The notes: generated by a model not told the origin, from the sequence alone. Shown: positions 6,583 to 15,555, counted from the first letter of the stretch. The stretch is 34,516 nt of DNA from Paracoccus aestuariivivens (GCF_009711225.1 NZ_WMIE01000025.1:1-34516); one strand, 5' to 3'. Numbers and translations: made by a program.

Positions 6583-8666
6583 CCCCAGAACACGTCGCAA
6601 AAAGACTCCCTCAATCGACCCGACCGATCCTTATCACCGGAGGATTGGTCATTGTCGTCCTATCGATGGTTATTCCACTGCCAGCTGCGGTTCTGGACGT
6701 GGGGATCGCATTCTCGATTGCTACAGCAACGCTTATCCTTGTCATGGCGGCCATGGTCGAAAAACCCACCGACTTCCAGGCGTTTCCGGTTCTGCTACTC
6801 ATCTCGCTTCTGATCAGGCTATCGTTAAACGTCTCGTCGACGCGACTGATCCTGACAAACGGCCAGAACGGCCCCGAGGCAGCAGGCCATGTCATTAACG
6901 GTTTTGCGGAATTCGTTGCGGGGGGATCATTACTGGTCGGCCTAACGGTCTTTGCCGTGATTTCCATTGTGAATTTCATGGTCATCACCAAGGGCTCCGG
7001 CCGCATGGCCGAGGTGTCGGCGCGTTTTGCACTAGATTCTCTTCCCGGGAAACAACTCGCGATTGATGGCGATCTGAATTCTGGTGCGATAGACCACGAG
7101 GAAGCAAAGCGTCGCCGCATCCAAGAACAGAATGAAATTAGCTTCTTCGGCTCGCTCGATGGCGCGTCAAAGTTTGTCAAGGGCGACGCTATTGCCGGAT
7201 TGCTTATAACTGTTGTCAATCTTCTGGTTGGTCTGACGGCGGGTATGGTTGTTCATCGACTGCCCGTCGCCGAGGCTTTCTCGACCTATTCCCAGCTGAC
7301 GATTGGCGACGGACTGGTTTCACAAATTCCGGCACTCATCACCTCGATGGCGGCCGCGCTTCTGCTTTCTCGCGGGGGGGCTACGGAAACAACAGCCGAT
7401 CTCCTTTCCCGACAGATGCTGGCAAACTGGCAAGTCCCCACAGTCGTCGGAATCGGTATGATCATCGTCGGGTCAATTCCCGGCATGCCTAAAGCTGTCT
7501 TCCTGATCTTGGCAATATTCTTCGGCGCTGCTGGTTGGATGCTTAGAAAGCGGAATCTTGCTGCGGCACAAGACATACCGCCTACGGAAACCTTGTCGGT
7601 GCCAACGCCAAACCAGACCCGGATCGGTGACGTACTTGATACCGATGAGATAAGTATTGAAATCGGTCCGGGCCTGATTGCCAGCGCATTGGATCAAGGC
7701 CGAGGATTGGGCCAGAGAATTACCAATCTTCGCCATCATATCGCACGTAGTTATGGCCTCATCCTGCCCGATGTCCGGATTACCGACGGCACCGATTTCG
7801 AAGCTGGTGAGTATTTGATCCGCATCCAGGGCGTTGTCAGAGGTCGAGGGATCCTTAGACCCGATTCTACATTGGCCCTCGCGTCCGAAACTACACTCGC
7901 CAGCATTGATGGTGACGAAGTGCGAGAGCCGGTTTACGGCAGTGCTGCCAAGTGGGTCACCCCTGATCAACAGGAGCTGGTGGCAATTTCAGGTGCGACC
8001 CTCGTCATTCCGATGGAGATCCTGTCCACGCATCTGATGGAGGTGGTTCGAAACAACCTTGCCGCCCTGATGACGATGTCCGCGATGCAAAGAACGATCC
8101 GAGAGCTTTGCGACATCTCGGATTCGCATCGGGCGCAGGTCAATCAGCGGTTTTTCGACGGGATGATCCCCGACAAGGTCGCGCCCGAATTGCTGCTCGC
8201 GGTGCTGCGCGCAATGCTTCAGGAAAAGCTTTCGATCCGAAACCTGACGCTCATCGCGGACGCCGTATATGAGGCCAAAAGCGCCTCCTCGCCTGATGCC
8301 GTCTATGAGCAGGTTCGCCGCCGTCTGCGCGGTCAGATCAGCGAGCAGTATTCTTCCGCCGATGGTCATCTTGATATCCTACAGCTTCATCCGATGTGGG
8401 AAGCCGAATTGACCCGAACAGAAAGCGAGGCAAGCCGCGGAGCAAGCGCAGCCTTACCGCAACTTCAGCAGAAACTGGTCGAGGCGGTACGCAAACTTGT
8501 TGCAACGCTCCCCCCTGCGGCGGAGTTTGTCATTGCTGTGCCCGATCACCGGCGCCGTCTGATCCGGATGGTCTTGGAAGGTGCTGGGATTGCTACTCCT
8601 GTCATCGGCCTTGACGAGATTGATCCGTCCGCGCGTGTCCGTTTGGTTGGCACTGTCGCATTGTGA
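6579..8666 (+). CDS. flhA: Flagellar export gate protein FlhA
   Basis: FlhA is the large export-gate subunit that uses the proton motive force and docks chaperone-substrate complexes. The 695-residue product has an N-terminal half with about eight membrane segments (about 15-330), the FHIPEP-family signature in the cytoplasmic loop at 151-170 (DSLPGKQLAIDGDLN followed by EEAKRRR), and a C-terminal cytoplasmic domain (about 350-695) that ends normally. The ATG overlaps the preceding stop, and the GTG of fliR overlaps its own stop. GC rises within this gene, reaching about 65 % over the 60 bases from 8161. Intact. Confidence 0.97.
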   Translation: MTPEHVAKRLPQSTRPILITGGLVIVVLSMVIPLPAAVLDVGIAFSIATATLILVMAAMVEKPTDFQAFPVLLLISLLIRLSLNVSSTRLILTNGQNGPEAAGHVINGFAEFVAGGSLLVGLTVFAVISIVNFMVITKGSGRMAEVSARFALDSLPGKQLAIDGDLNSGAIDHEEAKRRRIQEQNEISFFGSLDGASKFVKGDAIAGLLITVVNLLVGLTAGMVVHRLPVAEAFSTYSQLTIGDGLVSQIPALITSMAAALLLSRGGATETTADLLSRQMLANWQVPTVVGIGMIIVGSIPGMPKAVFLILAIFFGAAGWMLRKRNLAAAQDIPPTETLSVPTPNQTRIGDVLDTDEISIEIGPGLIASALDQGRGLGQRITNLRHHIARSYGLILPDVRITDGTDFEAGEYLIRIQGVVRGRGILRPDSTLALASETTLASIDGDEVREPVYGSAAKWVTPDQQELVAISGATLVIPMEILSTHLMEVVRNNLAALMTMSAMQRTIRELCDISDSHRAQVNQRFFDGMIPDKVAPELLLAVLRAMLQEKLSIRNLTLIADAVYEAKSASSPDAVYEQVRRRLRGQISEQYSSADGHLDILQLHPMWEAELTRTESEASRGASAALPQLQQKLVEAVRKLVATLPPAAEFVIAVPDHRRRLIRMVLEGAGIATPVIGLDEIDPSARVRLVGTVAL

Positions 8667-9421
8667 CCGAACTGCTGAACGATCCTAAACTGGCAAGCAC
8701 CCTGAGCGGGCTGATCCTCGTTTATTGCCGAGTTCAGGCCTGCCTGCTCTCACTGCCGGGCTTTTCGACCCCAGGCCTTCCTGTCAGGGTTCGCGTGGCT
8801 ATCGCAATGTCGATGACTCCGCTGCTGGCCGAACAGATAACTGCCGTGCAGTTGTTCACCGTCCCTGTCTGGTTTGCATTTGCCTGTCTGGCCGAACTGA
8901 TGACAGGTTTGGCCATCGGTGCGATGGTGAGGCTGTTCGCATCGGCGCTCGATATCGCCGCGGCAGCGATTGCAGCTACTGCTTCGCTTTCGCAATTGGT
9001 CGGACCAGCGACCGAACACACGCCGCATCCGGTTGGCAACATCTTCCATCTTGCGGGAATAGCCGTGCTGATGGCACTTGGCTTTCCGTTCGCGGTGATT
9101 GATCTGCTGCAAAGCAGTCTCGCTGTAAAGCCAGTCGGAGAATGGCCCGACATCTCGGCACTGTTCCCCGCAGCCATCGGATTGTTTTATCACGGCTTCA
9201 AATTGGGGCTCATGCTTGCGGCGCCCTTCATTCTGGGCGGATTCTTGTTCCAGCTTCTTTCAGGCATGGTCAATAAAGTCATGCCCGCATTTCCCGTTAC
9301 GTTCATTGCCGCACCGGGTGCAGTGCTGCTTGCGCTGATCGCACTTGCTCTTTTGACACCTTCGACGATCTCGATCTGGGCGTCTGAGATGTTCGAGATT
9401 ATCCGGGTGATGCACAGATGA
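8663..9421 (+). CDS. fliR: Flagellar export gate protein FliR
   Basis: FliR is the single-copy subunit that closes the FliPQR export pore. The 252-residue, strongly hydrophobic product has the family length and about six membrane segments, with LLAEQITAVQ and AAPFILGGFLFQLLSGMVNK among recognisable conserved stretches. It starts with GTG overlapping the flhA stop and its stop overlaps the flhB ATG, so flhA-fliR-flhB are translationally coupled. Its pore partner FliP is encoded divergently at 863-1585; FliQ is not in the window. Confidence 0.94.
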   Translation: MTELLNDPKLASTLSGLILVYCRVQACLLSLPGFSTPGLPVRVRVAIAMSMTPLLAEQITAVQLFTVPVWFAFACLAELMTGLAIGAMVRLFASALDIAAAAIAATASLSQLVGPATEHTPHPVGNIFHLAGIAVLMALGFPFAVIDLLQSSLAVKPVGEWPDISALFPAAIGLFYHGFKLGLMLAAPFILGGFLFQLLSGMVNKVMPAFPVTFIAAPGAVLLALIALALLTPSTISIWASEMFEIIRVMHR

Positions 9422-10533
9422 GCGGCGAGGACGAGGACGACGACAAACAATTCGACGCCACAGAGCAGAAGCTCCGTCGCGCCCGAGAAGAGGGGGATAT
9501 CCCTCGATCTCAAGAACTAAACTCGACATTGACTTATATCGGTCTTTGGGGCGCATTCGCGCTCGCCACCGCGTGGTTGATTCCTGACTGGGTCGCGATG
9601 GCCGCTCGCGCATTAGGCACCGAACAATGGCCGGACGGTTCCAGCGAATCCGCGATGGATCTGGTGCACGGAATCGTCATGCAGACGGGGTTCTCGACCG
9701 TAATCTTTCTTGCGCTGTTGGCACTTCCGGTTCTTGTCGGTCTGATCGTACAGCGGGCCATCGTCTTTACACCAAAGAAGCTGGTCCCGGATATCAACCG
9801 GATAAACCCGCTGAAAAACGCCGGGCAAAAATTCGGCCCTTCTGGTCTGGCGAGTTTTGCGATTTCCGTTGCGAAGGTGATCTTTGTCACAGTTGGCGGG
9901 TGGCTGCTTTATCGCTCGCTGTTCGGTTGGATCATGTCGTCAGCAGCAATGGGCGAAACGCAATGGATGGTCGGCGTGAGTACCATTCTGCAAAAGGCCA
10001 TCACATTGGCGATCGGCATCGGCGTTGTCTTCGCCGGAATCGACCTGATCTGGAAACGCTTCGAGTTTATGCGACGGCATCGCATGTCCCGAAAGGAGAT
10101 GCAGGACGAATATAAAGACAGCGAGGGCGATCCCCACTTCAAGGCCGCCCGCCGCCAGAAAGGCATTGATATCGTCATGAATGCGATGCTGGCGGACGTG
10201 GAAAGGGCCGATGTCGTGATCGTAAACCCTACGCATTACGCGGTCGCGCTGGAGTGGAAGCGCGGCAACGGTCGCGCTCCGGTTTGCCTAGCGAAAGGCG
10301 TCGATGAGGTCGCGCGACGTATCCGGGAACGCGCGGATGAACATAGAGTCCCGATCTGGTCTGATCCGCCTTGTGCGCGTGCGCTACATGCGTCTGTCGA
10401 AATCGGAGAGGAAATTCGCTCGGATCAGTTCGCGCCGGTCGCCGCCGCCATACGCTTTGCCGAGGCGATGCGCAAAAAAGCGCGGTCGGGCTGGGCAAAC
10501 GCACCAATCAACCCCAACGGGCCAACAAGATGA
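9418..10533 (+). CDS. flhB: Flagellar export switch protein FlhB
   Basis: FlhB switches export specificity from rod/hook to filament proteins after cutting itself. The 371-residue product has the family N-terminus (TEQKLRRAREEGDIPRS), four membrane segments (about 35-205) and the cytoplasmic domain with the self-cleavage motif NPTH at residues 270-273, cleavage expected between N270 and P271. The motif is intact, which argues that the protein is functional. The C-terminal tail after about residue 350 is basic. It overlaps fliR at the start and the FliJ-like gene at the end, each by 4 bases. Confidence 0.96.
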   Translation: MSGEDEDDDKQFDATEQKLRRAREEGDIPRSQELNSTLTYIGLWGAFALATAWLIPDWVAMAARALGTEQWPDGSSESAMDLVHGIVMQTGFSTVIFLALLALPVLVGLIVQRAIVFTPKKLVPDINRINPLKNAGQKFGPSGLASFAISVAKVIFVTVGGWLLYRSLFGWIMSSAAMGETQWMVGVSTILQKAITLAIGIGVVFAGIDLIWKRFEFMRRHRMSRKEMQDEYKDSEGDPHFKAARRQKGIDIVMNAMLADVERADVVIVNPTHYAVALEWKRGNGRAPVCLAKGVDEVARRIRERADEHRVPIWSDPPCARALHASVEIGEEIRSDQFAPVAAAIRFAEAMRKKARSGWANAPINPNGPTR

Positions 10534-10922
10534 GCCAATCGACCAAATCATTGATGCAACTTGAACGCATCGCGCAAATGAAATCGGACCTTGAAATGCG
10601 CCATTTCTCGGCCTTCAGACAGCACATCGAAGCCGCGCAAGCGCGGATCGACAACATCAAATCGACGCATCAGGCGCTCTACGCATCCGAGACCGATTTT
10701 TCAGTTGCCGAGGCACGTCTCATCAATGCTTTGGCGCAGGACCATAGCCGCGCATTGATCGCCGCCGAACACGATCTCGCCCAGATGCGCCCGCGCTACG
10801 ACGCCGCCCGAGCACAGGCCCAACGCGAATTTGGCCGAGCCGAGGTCATCAAAACACTCCGCAAGAACTCTGCCGCAGATGACCGCGACCACCGCGTCAA
10901 GAAGCAAGACCCGACCGGCTGA
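10530..10922 (+). CDS. FliJ-like small coiled-coil protein
   Basis: A 130-residue protein, helical almost throughout, with heptad-like spacing of hydrophobic residues from about 5 to 105 and a charged tail. Size, coil content and position after flhB suggest a FliJ-type factor (the coiled-coil partner of FliI in the export ATPase complex), but sequence alone does not prove it. The start is the ATG overlapping the flhB stop; the open frame extends further upstream inside flhB, which I treat as shadow. It is the last flagellar gene here. Confidence 0.6.
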   Translation: MSQSTKSLMQLERIAQMKSDLEMRHFSAFRQHIEAAQARIDNIKSTHQALYASETDFSVAEARLINALAQDHSRALIAAEHDLAQMRPRYDAARAQAQREFGRAEVIKTLRKNSAADDRDHRVKKQDPTG

Positions 10923-11333
10923 CAATCGGGATGCCGGCCTTACCTGATCGTTGTTTCGACCTTCTGGTAGGAAAGCGTGGATCGGCGATTGGCGGACCTA
11001 ATGGCGTACTTGCCGACGGAACCGAGGTCCGGTCCAACTTATGTCCATCGGCTCCATGCGTGACTTGGTTGCGCCACGAAAGAATGCCGCTGTAGTTCCT
11101 TAGCCAACACCGCTTCATGCCAAAGGTCGACGAACCGAAGACCCGCAAATTGTATGACTTTGACTTATCAAATAAGCGCTGGGTGAACATCCGTCCCGAT
11201 TAGAGGTGGTCAGGTTCATGGCATGCCTTTGCAACTTCAAGTAATTAGAATAAAAAGACATATCAAAGGCAGTGACGCCCCGTTTTAAGAGTAGACGCCC
11301 CGGACCGGGGTAAGGTGTTGGGAGAACCGTCCT
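10923..11333. other. 411-bp gap after the flagellar genes
   Basis: Nothing recognised. Short open frames exist: plus strand 10930-11094 (54 codons) and about 11117-11203 (29 codons), and minus strand 11190-10897, which runs into the end of the FliJ-like gene. None has a convincing ribosome site or known motif. No intrinsic terminator with a T-run is visible after 10922. The last 60 bases hold the regulatory candidates listed for the TetR gene. Confidence 0.5.
11274..11310. promoter_or_regulatory. Possible TetR operator: direct repeat and palindrome
   Basis: GACGCCCCG occurs at 11274-11282 and again at 11294-11302, exactly 20 bases apart (two helical turns). The second copy overlaps a perfect palindrome, CCCCGG-A-CCGGGG (11298-11310). 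The site ends 23 bases before the start of a TetR-family gene. Such repressors usually bind palindromes next to their own gene, so self-regulation is a reasonable inference. Confidence 0.4.
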
Positions 11334-11978
11334 ATGGAAAAGGGTGTTTCGGTAATGAAGGGTCGCAAGTTCCTTCAGGTGCTGGAAGGCGCTCGGACGA
11401 TCTTTCTGCGCGACGGTTTCGAAGGCGCGAGCGTCGATGATATCGCGCATGAGGCGGGGGTCTCGAAGGCCACACTTTACAGCTATTTCCCCGATAAGCG
11501 CATCATGTTCACCGAGGTGTTCCGCAATGAACTTGCCCGCGACACCGCTGACGCGGGGGCGCTGCTCGAGGTGGATCTGCCGGTCCACCAGATCCTGCCG
11601 TTCATCGTTCAACTGATCTCGGCGCATATCGTGTCGGATTTCGGCATGGCGATGTATCGCGTCAGTGTCGCCGAAGCCGAACGTTTTCCATCTCTGGCGC
11701 GAGAATATTATGAATCTGGACCGGTCCAGCTTCGGCTTAGGCTGGTCCGATACCTTAGGCAGCGCGCTGATTTAGGAGAGCTTCGGATCACCGATTTCGA
11801 CCTCGCCGCCGATCAGCTGATCCGACTGGCGGGCGCGACTTTACACGACCGCGCGTTGTTCGTGGGCCGCCAGACGGTCGATGCCGAGTTATTGCGTGCC
11901 GTCAGCGACGGTGCGGTCCGGATGTTCATGGCCTGTTACGGGACCGGAATGACCGAAATGCGGGTCGCGGGCGAATAG
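11334..11978 (+). CDS. TetR/AcrR-family transcriptional regulator
   Basis: The 214-residue product has the TetR helix-turn-helix at about 25-62 (FEGASVDDIAHEAGVSKATL, then YSYFPDK) followed by a helical ligand-binding domain. The C-terminal part resembles the AefR-type group, but the ligand cannot be told. GGGAGA lies 8 bases before the ATG at 11334; the ATG at 11355 lacks such a site. No divergent transporter gene is next to it, so its target is not obvious. It marks the return to typical high-GC chromosome after the flagellar block. Confidence 0.9.
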   Translation: MEKGVSVMKGRKFLQVLEGARTIFLRDGFEGASVDDIAHEAGVSKATLYSYFPDKRIMFTEVFRNELARDTADAGALLEVDLPVHQILPFIVQLISAHIVSDFGMAMYRVSVAEAERFPSLAREYYESGPVQLRLRLVRYLRQRADLGELRITDFDLAADQLIRLAGATLHDRALFVGRQTVDAELLRAVSDGAVRMFMACYGTGMTEMRVAGE

Positions 11979-12085
11979 CAGCCAGCGCCAGTCACGGCTT
12001 CGGGGAAAATTTCGCCACGGCTTCATTTTCAAACCTTGCCTCCCTATGATGCCACCACGAATTTTCACCTTCACTGGATGAACTT

Positions 12086-12418
12086 ATGAACCGAGCCCTC
12101 CTCGTCCTTGCCGTTTTGGCCCCTCTTGCCGCCTGTGCGCCCGCCCCTACACCTGAGCCGGTGCCGCAAGTCTCGCCCCTGCCCGTCACGCCGGTTGCAG
12201 GTGTTTCCGGCCTTGAGTCGCGTGAACCTGATGCGTGCCACGCCAAGGACTATGTCTCGGCACTTGGTCAGCCCGGCACCGTGATTCCGGGTCTTGGCAT
12301 CACGCGCGAATATCGCGTCGTCGAATATCGCGGCATCGAGCCGCAGGAATATAACCCGCTGCGCATCGTGTTCCGTCTGGATGCCTCGGGCAACGTCTAC
12401 AACATCGACTGCGGTTGA
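12086..12418 (+). CDS. Small lipoprotein with I78 peptidase-inhibitor-like domain
   Basis: The 110-residue product has a lipoprotein signal ending in LAAC (about residues 14-17), a proline-rich linker (about 18-40), and a small domain with two cysteines: DACHAKDYVSALGQPG, then RIVFRLDASG and YNIDCG at the end. The pattern (Cys near the start, a GQ turn, a basic RI.F.LD..G segment and a final CG) fits the Peptidase inhibitor I78 family of small periplasmic proteins. A true protease target is unknown. It stands alone, converging on recQ, with a hairpin between them. Confidence 0.75.
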   Translation: MNRALLVLAVLAPLAACAPAPTPEPVPQVSPLPVTPVAGVSGLESREPDACHAKDYVSALGQPGTVIPGLGITREYRVVEYRGIEPQEYNPLRIVFRLDASGNVYNIDCG

Positions 12419-12432
12419 TACTGATCTGAAAC

Positions 12433-12466
12433 CTTCCGTCACCGGCTTCCGTTCCGGTGGCGGAAG
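12433..12466. terminator. Hairpin between convergent lipoprotein gene and recQ
   Basis: A 13-bp stem (12433-12445 with 12454-12466, one G-U pair) with an 8-base loop lies between convergent genes. There is no strong T-run on either side (GGTTTC on the minus strand), so it may end transcription only partly or protect 3' ends. Confidence 0.55.
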
Positions 12467-12482
12467 CGCGATCCGGTCCAGC

Positions 12483-14507
12483 TTATCTTTCTGAGATTTC
12501 TTGCATGAACGCCTCGCCGAACCGTTCCAACTGCGCCGCATCCAGATAGCGCGACAGGTCAGACGGGCGATCTTCGGCGATACGCCGCAGGACCGTGTTC
12601 TTGACGGAAAGCAGCTTTTCTATCCCATCCTCGCCGCGGCTCAGATTGTTCTGCGCCTCAAGCAAACGGTCATAAAGATCGCCCGAAGGACGACCGGCCA
12701 ATGCACGGCGCGCCGGATGCATCGGAGCGACCTCGCCTGCAATTACGCGCAGGAACTCGTCGCCGAAATTCTCCAACTTCTTCGCGCCGACACCATTCAC
12801 CCGTGCCATCTCGTCCAGCGTCATCGGTCGGGACTGCGCCATTTCGATCAGCGTCCGGTCCGGAAAAATGACATAGGCCGGAACGCGCGCAGCCTCGGCC
12901 AAGGCGCGACGCTTGGCTTTCAGCGCGGAAAGCAGCGGGGCATCTTCGTCATCGACCTGCGCGCGCACCATCACGGCCGGTCGCGCGCGGCTGATCAGGT
13001 CACGACGCAGGATGACCGTTTCCTCGCCGCGAAGGACGGAGTGTGCTGTGGCGGTGATCGCAAGACCGCCATGACGCTCGGGGTCCGGTCGCATCAGATC
13101 GCGGCCAAGCATCTGGCGCACCACCGCCTGCCATTCAGCGCGCGATAAGTCGCGACCGACGCCGAAGGTCGGCAGTTTGTCATGCCCACGCGCCTGAATC
13201 CGATCCGTCGCATTGCCGATCAGAACGTCGATAATATGACCGGAGCCATAGCTCTCGCCCGTTCGCAGGATGGCGGACAGCACCTTTCTCGCGGCTTGCG
13301 TGCCGTCAAAAACTTCGGGAGGTGTGTCACAAATATCGCAATTTCCGCAGGGCTCAGCCGTTTCACCGAAATAGCCCAGCAACGCGACACGACGGCAGGT
13401 CGCCGAATCCGCCAGACCCAACAGGGCATTCAAACGGGCATGATCGGCAGCCTTGCGATCGGAAGGTGCAAGTCCCTCATCTATCTGCCCACGACGCAGG
13501 CGGATGTCATCAGGCCCGTATAGCGTCAAAGTCTCGGCCGGGGCCCCGTCGCGGCCACCTCGACCGATTTCCTGATAATAAGCTTCGATGGATTTCGGCA
13601 GGTCGGCATGGGCGACCCAGCGGATATCGGGCTTATCGATCCCCATGCCAAAAGCGACGGTCGCGGTGACGATCAATCCGTCTTCTCGCTGGAAGCGGGT
13701 CTCGACCATACGGCGCTGATCGGCCTCCATCCCGCCGTGATAGGCGACAGCGGCAAGTCCGGTCTGGTTCAGCGCTTGTGCAAGTGTTTCGGTCTTGGCG
13801 CGGGTACCGCAATAGACGATGCCGGATTGGCCCCGTCGCGCCGAGGCAAAATCAAGAATCTGCCGACGCGGAGTATCCTTGGGCTGGAACGCCAGATGGA
13901 TATTCGGTCGGTCGAATCCCCGCAAAAAAATCTTCGGCTCGCCGCCGCCGAACAGTCGCGCCACGATCTCGTCGCGGGTTTCGGCATCTGCGGTTGCCGT
14001 GAAAGCTGCAAGCGGAACCGACAAGGCTTTGCGAAGTTCGCCAACGCGCAGATAGTCGGGGCGGAAATCATGGCCCCATTGGCTGACGCAATGCGCCTCA
14101 TCGACAGCAATGGCCTGAACGCCGGCACGGCGCAGCATCGGCAAGGCCGCCCCCGAGGCGAGGCGTTCCGGTGCGATATAAAGCAGCCGCAATTCGCGCG
14201 CGCTCAATGCGCGCAGCACTTCGGAGTTCTCCTCCTCGGTATTACCGCTGGTCAGGGCTGCGGCGGCGACACCCGCCTCGGTCAGGGCGCGGACCTGATC
14301 GCGCATCAACGCGATCAAGGGCGACACCACCACCGTCAACCCGTCCCGCATCAATGCAGGCAATTGGTAACACAGCGACTTCCCCCCACCCGTCGGCATG
14401 ATCGCCAGAACGTCCCGCCCCGAGGCGACAGCGTTCACGATCTCTTCCTGGCCCGGACGGAAACCGTCAAAACCGAAGACCTGCCGCAGCAGGGGTGCGG
14501 CCGACAC
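12483..14507 (-). CDS. recQ: ATP-dependent DNA helicase RecQ
   Basis: RecQ is a 3'-5' helicase of the RecF recombination pathway and replication-fork repair. The 674-residue product has all family parts in order: Q motif (GFDGFRPGQEEIV), Walker A MPTGGGKS (about 37-44), the DEAH box (VDEAHCVSQWGHDF, about 130), helicase C-terminal motifs (GMGIDKPD, IGRGGRDG), the zinc-binding RQC cysteines (ATCRR, CGNCDIC) and an HRDC domain near 515-590. I chose the GTG at 14507 because homologs begin close to APLLRQVFGF; a TTG at 14528 is also in frame and would overlap the yggT stop. It follows yggT on the minus strand. Confidence 0.95.
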   Translation of the reverse strand: MSAAPLLRQVFGFDGFRPGQEEIVNAVASGRDVLAIMPTGGGKSLCYQLPALMRDGLTVVVSPLIALMRDQVRALTEAGVAAAALTSGNTEEENSEVLRALSARELRLLYIAPERLASGAALPMLRRAGVQAIAVDEAHCVSQWGHDFRPDYLRVGELRKALSVPLAAFTATADAETRDEIVARLFGGGEPKIFLRGFDRPNIHLAFQPKDTPRRQILDFASARRGQSGIVYCGTRAKTETLAQALNQTGLAAVAYHGGMEADQRRMVETRFQREDGLIVTATVAFGMGIDKPDIRWVAHADLPKSIEAYYQEIGRGGRDGAPAETLTLYGPDDIRLRRGQIDEGLAPSDRKAADHARLNALLGLADSATCRRVALLGYFGETAEPCGNCDICDTPPEVFDGTQAARKVLSAILRTGESYGSGHIIDVLIGNATDRIQARGHDKLPTFGVGRDLSRAEWQAVVRQMLGRDLMRPDPERHGGLAITATAHSVLRGEETVILRRDLISRARPAVMVRAQVDDEDAPLLSALKAKRRALAEAARVPAYVIFPDRTLIEMAQSRPMTLDEMARVNGVGAKKLENFGDEFLRVIAGEVAPMHPARRALAGRPSGDLYDRLLEAQNNLSRGEDGIEKLLSVKNTVLRRIAEDRPSDLSRYLDAAQLERFGEAFMQEISER

Positions 14508-14509
14508 GA

Positions 14510-14803
14510 TCAGAACCCGTAAAACCAACCGGCGTTATTGATCAGCGCACGTTGCGCCACGATGATGATGATGAAGACCACCAGCGGCGCCAGATCCAGC
14601 GAGCCGGTATTGGGCAGGATCGACCGAACCGGAGCATAAAGCGGCTCAAGCAGACGGCTAAGACCGTTCCAGATCTGCCAGACTAACGGCTGGCGCAGGT
14701 TTAGCACCTGAAAATTGATCAGCCACGACATGATGATATGGGCGATCATCACGAACCAGATCACATCCAGTATCAGCATCAGTGCTTCAAAAAGCGTGCC
14801 CAT
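14510..14803 (-). CDS. YggT-family inner-membrane protein
   Basis: The 97-residue product has two hydrophobic stretches (about 8-32 and 68-90) separated by the family-type segment with SRLLEPLYAPVRSILPN. YggT proteins are small inner-membrane proteins linked in some bacteria to osmotic tolerance; the molecular role is not established. It is transcribed just before recQ with almost no spacing, so the two probably share a message. Confidence 0.88.
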   Translation of the reverse strand: MGTLFEALMLILDVIWFVMIAHIIMSWLINFQVLNLRQPLVWQIWNGLSRLLEPLYAPVRSILPNTGSLDLAPLVVFIIIIVAQRALINNAGWFYGF

Positions 14804-14933
14804 CTCATCCTCGTATTATGCGTGCCTGCGACAGGTAAGGCAGCACCCCGCATTGCGCAACCCTGAGCGCCGCTGCGTCCGGATTGACGGCCTCCGATCC
14901 GGCCATTAGCCCGGTACCATACAAGGAGGACCA

Positions 14934-15506
14934 ATGTACCCCATCCTGCGCTTTGCATCCGAGATGCTGAAGTATCGCAACGCCCCCCGGATCGGCGTGC
15001 TGGACCCGCATATTTCGACGCATCGCTGCTGGCCTTGGGATCTGGACCCATGGATCGAGCTGAACAATGGCCGCACCCTGACGCTGTTTGATCTCGGGCG
15101 CGTGCCAATGGCGGTCAGGACCGGCATCATCGGCACGATGCGCGAGAATGGCTGGGGCATCACGGTCGCCGGAAACTCGGTGCGATATCGCCGGCGGGTG
15201 CGTGGCTTCAACCGCTTCACCATGGTTTCGCGCACCATGGGTTGGGACGACAAGTTCCTGTACATGGAGCAAAGCATGTGGCGCAAAGGCGAGTGCTGCA
15301 ACCATATGCTATTGCGCGGTGCGATTACCTCAAAGCAAGGGATAATTCCGCCCGCACGACTGATGCAGGCTGCCGGACGGGAACCGGCCAGTCCCGAACT
15401 GCCCGACTGGGTGCAGGGCTGGATCAAGGCCGATGCAATGCGGCCTTGGCCTCCGGTCATTCCGGCGCCTACGCCCGACGACCCAAAAGACGACTTGCCT
15501 GCCTAA
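14934..15506 (+). CDS. Acyl-CoA thioesterase-like hotdog-fold protein
   Basis: The 190-residue product contains HRCWPWDLDPWIELNNGRTL near 31-50, matching the short motif region of 4-hydroxybenzoyl-CoA thioesterase-type hotdog proteins (the D.DPxxHxNN-like stretch), then the long central helix and strands GWDDKFLYMEQSMW. These enzymes hydrolyse acyl-CoA; the substrate cannot be told. The ATG has a perfect AAGGAGG close upstream, so translation is probably strong. The C-terminal 35 residues are proline-rich and probably disordered. It precedes an MFS gene by a short gap. Confidence 0.8.
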   Translation: MYPILRFASEMLKYRNAPRIGVLDPHISTHRCWPWDLDPWIELNNGRTLTLFDLGRVPMAVRTGIIGTMRENGWGITVAGNSVRYRRRVRGFNRFTMVSRTMGWDDKFLYMEQSMWRKGECCNHMLLRGAITSKQGIIPPARLMQAAGREPASPELPDWVQGWIKADAMRPWPPVIPAPTPDDPKDDLPA

Positions 15507-15555
15507 CCCTGCTTGGGCCTTATGCGCCTGACGAATGGCGGACAAGGACACCAGC

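Noticed and set aside
10897..11190. Minus-strand frame of 97 codons in the gap after the flagellar genes
   Set aside because: Runs into the 3' end of the FliJ-like gene, has a poor ribosome site and no recognisable motif.
13608..14522. Plus-strand open frame of 304 codons inside recQ
   Set aside because: Shadow of recQ, whose helicase motifs are unmistakable on the other strand.
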